Shown here one piece after another: positions 62,401-64,000 of a stretch of 64,000 nucleotides of DNA (its first letter is position 1; the number at the start of each line of letters is the position of its first letter). Made by a program: the position numbers and the translations under genes. The stretch covers positions 1,550,001 to 1,614,000 of the forward strand of contig NZ_CP159833.1 of NCBI RefSeq assembly GCF_047730175.1. The letters are read 5' to 3'. Below the pieces are notes generated by a model. It saw nothing but the letters and a program-made list of their open reading frames with translations. It ran no database searches and was not told the DNA's origin. The stretch comes from Marifrigoribacter sp047730175 (lineage in GTDB: Bacteria > Bacteroidota > Bacteroidia > Flavobacteriales > Flavobacteriaceae).

Positions 62401-62458
62401 GCTCAAAAAGAATTTTTTCGGCTTGTTCTGGTCTTATTTTGATTGTATTGTAATCCAT
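59429..62458 (-). CDS. APH kinase + M23 + class III PLP phospho-lyase fusion
   Basis: A 1009-residue cytoplasmic-looking three-domain protein with no signal peptide. An APH/choline-kinase-type domain (about 15-300) has VVHNDPNDNNIII (near 203) and the metal site AAIDYGDA. An M23-like domain (about 420-560) has its zinc-site residues SIHLGIDFW, TLYGHLS and HLHFQV. A class III aminotransferase-fold domain (about 590-1005) has the PLP lysine in IGKPLGNGHP (near 847). Kinase plus class III ammonio-phospho-lyase is the pairing seen in hydroxylysine kinase with phosphohydroxylysine lyase, or ethanolamine kinase with phosphoethanolamine lyase. Context beside hydroxyproline genes favours hydroxylysine. 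The M23 role is unexplained. Confidence 0.86.
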   Translation of the reverse strand: MDYNTIKIRPEQAEKILFELYGIKGNASSLPGYVDFNFRIKIDNEEGYILKISRPEENKKYVDYQQQLLQSINASEKNLIAPKVITDKNNDVISEIIDDFGKKRYVRLLTWVSGRVWSSANPQLEDFRFSLGEQCGLLTKALQNFDHPEAHYTFEWDIAQCLWTKEQLHLFTGQEKEIITYFQKEFEATHTSYQRLRKSVVHNDPNDNNIIISSNLIHPKAIAAIDYGDAIYTQVINDVAILCAYGTMGHHESLNASLAFVKGYHSKFPLEQEELSHLYNAIAMRLVIIVTRGAMSKIEEPDNEYLWLSEKPAWKVLEKWHQISPEFAHYSFRKACGFNAHPNEQKFNDWASNQTFQLSELFPSIQKDKVSLLDLSVSSKWIGHQNDFNDLELFQFKIDQLQKTIPNKLIAGGYLEPRPLYTSTAYDRIGNSGKESRSIHLGIDFWLAQQTPVHAILDGTVLIAVNDEGDKEYGGLVVLQHTTEAFNFYTLYGHLSIESATKNKVGDTIKKGSLIGRLGNYPENGNWAPHLHFQVMLSMLDYKIDYPGVAYVSEIEVWKSVCPDPNTLFQLESLQNKNKTNHDKLIKYRKKHLGKSLSLQYDVPIEMVRGADQYLMDSFGRKYLDTVNNVAHVGHENYEVVKAGQEQMAIINTNSRYLHKNINALAKELIETLPPELNVLHFVNSGSEANELAIRMVKAYNGEKDIIASEVGYHGNTNMCIDISSYKFDGKGGQGAPEHTHIFPLPDAFRGKYRGDNTGEAYAEEVQKQIEIIQKKGRNVGAFIIEPIISCGGQIELPKGFLNKAYQLVREAGGICISDEVQTGCGRMGKTFWGFQLHDVVPDIVTIGKPLGNGHPIAAVACTQEVADTFANGMEYFNTFGGNPVSCAIATEVIRTVKRDRLQENALKVGEFLKTELKLLSKEFPIIGDVRGQGLFLGIELVDAQLNPLAAQTDYLANRMKDHGVLMSTDGPDHNVLKIKPPLVFTKENAEELMYYLRKILAENFIKTF

Positions 62459-64000
62459 TTATTCTTTTATTAAAAGCATTATAATATGAGCAGCACTCCA
62501 ACTAAAATTTTGTGCATTTAAACCTTCACCTGTGATAGGATGGTAATTTTCTCTAATAGATTTCCCTTTCCCTAAAACACCTTCTGCACCTTTTATAATT
62601 TGAATGGTAGCGTTATCAGCATCTTCATTAAAACCATAATTCCGCAATCCTTTTACTCCAAAATAAGCTTGATCTAACCAATTGGGACCTCTCCAATATC
62701 CTTTTAAAGGATTGAATTTTTCATGATCAGCACTCATGGTTTGAAAAGGGACTTTGGTATAAAATTTAGTTGGATTCATCATGTTGTTTTTAACAGCTTC
62801 TGCTTGTTTTTGTGTAGCTGTATTTGCCCAAAGCGCTGTCCATCCTTCACTTCCTTCTCCTTTAATAAATATATTTCCTTCAAGATTAGTGTCGTAAAAC
62901 CAGCCGTCTGTTGCATCGTAAAATTGACTTTGAATACGACCTTTTAAAACTTTTGCTTCATTTTCAAATCGGGTAGCTTCCTCATTATGTTGAAGTGCTT
63001 TTGCTAAGGTAGAAAGGTATCGTTTTTCAGCATAGAGATAGGCGTTTAAATCGACACTTTCTTGATCTAAAGAATACGCTCCTTCTTCATTTTTAAGAAT
63101 TTTAGAATTGTCAAATCGAATGGCATTGTCCATACCACTTTCCCATTTTGCAGCTATTAAACTACCGTCGGTTGATCCATACTCGCACAAACCATCTTGG
63201 TCATGATCTCTTTTTTTATACCACCATTCATGATATGATTTCAATTTTGGATACATGAATTTTACAAAATCTAGGTCTTTATCTTTTTCAAATATTTTTG
63301 CAACGGCCCAAGCTGAAAGAGGTGGTTTCGTATCTCGGTAATTATGTTTTTCTACTAAAGTATCTCTAAAAACACAATCTGCTACAAAACCATCTTCATT
63401 TTGAAATTCGAACATTAGTTTGACTTGCTTTTTTGCTAATTCAGTATTATAATAAGATAAACCAACGGCATGCTTCCATGAATCCCATGACCAAAATCCA
63501 TTGAACCATTTGTAATGATAGCTTGGAAATAATCCTTCGTGTTTGATTTCTCCAGCTGGGATTCTCCAATTATTTTGGAGTGTAAGATGTGCTTTGGCTA
63601 GAACTTCTGAATATTTGTCTTCTTGAAATTTGTCTTTTTTTGCTGAAATTAAAGATTGTAATTCTGAATTCTTTTCAGACTTTCTTGCAGATAAAATTGA
63701 ATCAAAATTTGAATTTTTAATAAGAGCTTTTTCTTCTTCCCAAGAATATTCAGGAAAGATAAAAGTTTGGGAAAAGATAATCTCTTTGGATTGTTTAGGT
63801 TCAAGGTGGAAAGTATCAAATAGTATAGCATGAAATTGATCTTCATCTACGATATCTTTTCTACTTACTTTGTTCGATGTTTGAATGTAACCAATTGCTT
63901 TAGAATTTTTGGAAGTTAATTTGATTACATCATCTTCGATTGAGAAAGTGATTCCAATATCGGAGACTCCACCTTGAATATTTGAATTAATTCGAATTGG
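62459..64000 (-). CDS. GH63/MGH1-like glycosidase, 5' end outside window
   Basis: The - strand frame is open from the right window edge (base 64000) to TAA at 62459-62461, giving at least 513 residues. An internal ATG at 63415 is not the start, since conserved sequence precedes it. A beta-sandwich-like N-terminal part is followed by an (alpha/alpha)6 barrel with FNGFWSWDSWKHAVG, VEKHNYRDTKPPLSAW, WESGMDNAIRFD (catalytic acid candidate), EGWTALWANTA, and YWRGPNWLDQAYFG. This is the MGH1/GH63/trehalase-like pattern, whose members cleave alpha-glucosides. It abuts the kinase/lyase gene (TAA then ATG without gap), so they are one operon. The specificity, possibly glucosyl-galactosyl-hydroxylysine, is inference. 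Confidence 0.86.
   Translation of the reverse strand, partial: PIRINSNIQGGVSDIGITFSIEDDVIKLTSKNSKAIGYIQTSNKVSRKDIVDEDQFHAILFDTFHLEPKQSKEIIFSQTFIFPEYSWEEEKALIKNSNFDSILSARKSEKNSELQSLISAKKDKFQEDKYSEVLAKAHLTLQNNWRIPAGEIKHEGLFPSYHYKWFNGFWSWDSWKHAVGLSYYNTELAKKQVKLMFEFQNEDGFVADCVFRDTLVEKHNYRDTKPPLSAWAVAKIFEKDKDLDFVKFMYPKLKSYHEWWYKKRDHDQDGLCEYGSTDGSLIAAKWESGMDNAIRFDNSKILKNEEGAYSLDQESVDLNAYLYAEKRYLSTLAKALQHNEEATRFENEAKVLKGRIQSQFYDATDGWFYDTNLEGNIFIKGEGSEGWTALWANTATQKQAEAVKNNMMNPTKFYTKVPFQTMSADHEKFNPLKGYWRGPNWLDQAYFGVKGLRNYGFNEDADNATIQIIKGAEGVLGKGKSIRENYHPITGEGLNAQNFSWSAAHIIMLLIKE

Noticed and set aside
62459..63415. Treating the ATG at 63415 as the start of the glycosidase gene
   Set aside because: Upstream in-frame sequence is open to the window edge and includes conserved GH63-like residues (FNGFWSWDSWKHAVG), so the ATG is internal and the gene is cut by the window.

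Overview
The window is an AT-rich chromosomal segment from a member of the Bacteroidota, almost certainly a marine-type Flavobacteriaceae. The evidence is four secreted proteins with C-terminal type IX secretion (T9SS type A) sorting domains, many short-spaced lipoproteins, a DnaE with a fused N-terminal proofreading exonuclease, the mevalonate pathway, and several TAnnTTTG promoter -7 boxes. I see no phage, transposase, integrase or CRISPR array. Both ends cut through genes: a purine nucleoside phosphorylase on the left and a GH63/MGH1-like glycosidase on the right.

Layout. 1-3309 (+) looks like the distal part of an arsenosugar operon (nucleoside phosphorylase, ArsM, DUF547 lipoprotein, TIGR04283-type glycosyltransferase). 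3306-10481 (-) carries a GH113-like lipoprotein and then a CotH / DUF4956 / HlyD / TolC envelope cluster with no recognisable pump or ATPase. 10838-19958 has an FAD oxidoreductase plus a membrane Fe-S protein, two GT2 glycosyltransferases, an M28 peptidase, a PD40 beta-propeller lipoprotein and a GT-C type mannosyltransferase. 19951-26849 (-) holds a MutS-like ATPase, an RluB-type pseudouridine synthase lacking the usual catalytic Asp, a nitrilase, a UbiA prenyltransferase, mevalonate kinase and diphosphomevalonate decarboxylase. 26953-27481 is a broken DUF1697 gene. 27622-35428 (+) has an FG-GAP/ASPIC secreted protein, dnaE, trxA and a DUF58 protein.

35430-41210 is the least orderly region. 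A tRNA-Asp with a strong promoter and structured leader is followed by two abutting gene remnants (LRR-type and OsmC-type), a small lipoprotein, a T9SS metzincin protease and a T9SS GH16 glucanase. A decayed copy of the tRNA 3' end lies 4.3 kb downstream, then an orphan promoter/terminator pair. A 38-bp perfect palindrome, a dispersed-type hairpin element and a 79-bp tandem duplication lie upstream of a BlaI/BlaR1-like pair (41214-42996). 43099-51929 is mixed housekeeping: thioredoxin-like protein, TonB-like lipoprotein, outer-membrane protein, GT2 plus flippase-like membrane protein, ruvC, hemW, cyclase, transglutaminase, MmcQ/YjbR and an AraC regulator.

52238-64000 is the metabolic highlight. 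A six-gene + operon encodes a complete trans-4-hydroxyproline degradation route (epimerase, FAD dehydrogenase, DapA-like deaminase, semialdehyde dehydrogenase) with a DUF885 peptidase-like lipoprotein and a DUF1272 protein embedded. Facing it on the - strand is a 1009-residue fusion of an APH-type kinase, an M23 domain and a class III PLP enzyme, the architecture expected of a hydroxylysine kinase plus phosphohydroxylysine lyase (or an ethanolamine-phosphate equivalent). It abuts a GH63-like glycosidase. I infer that the two convergent units together may catabolise collagen-specific residues: hydroxyproline, hydroxylysine and possibly its glucosyl-galactosyl form.
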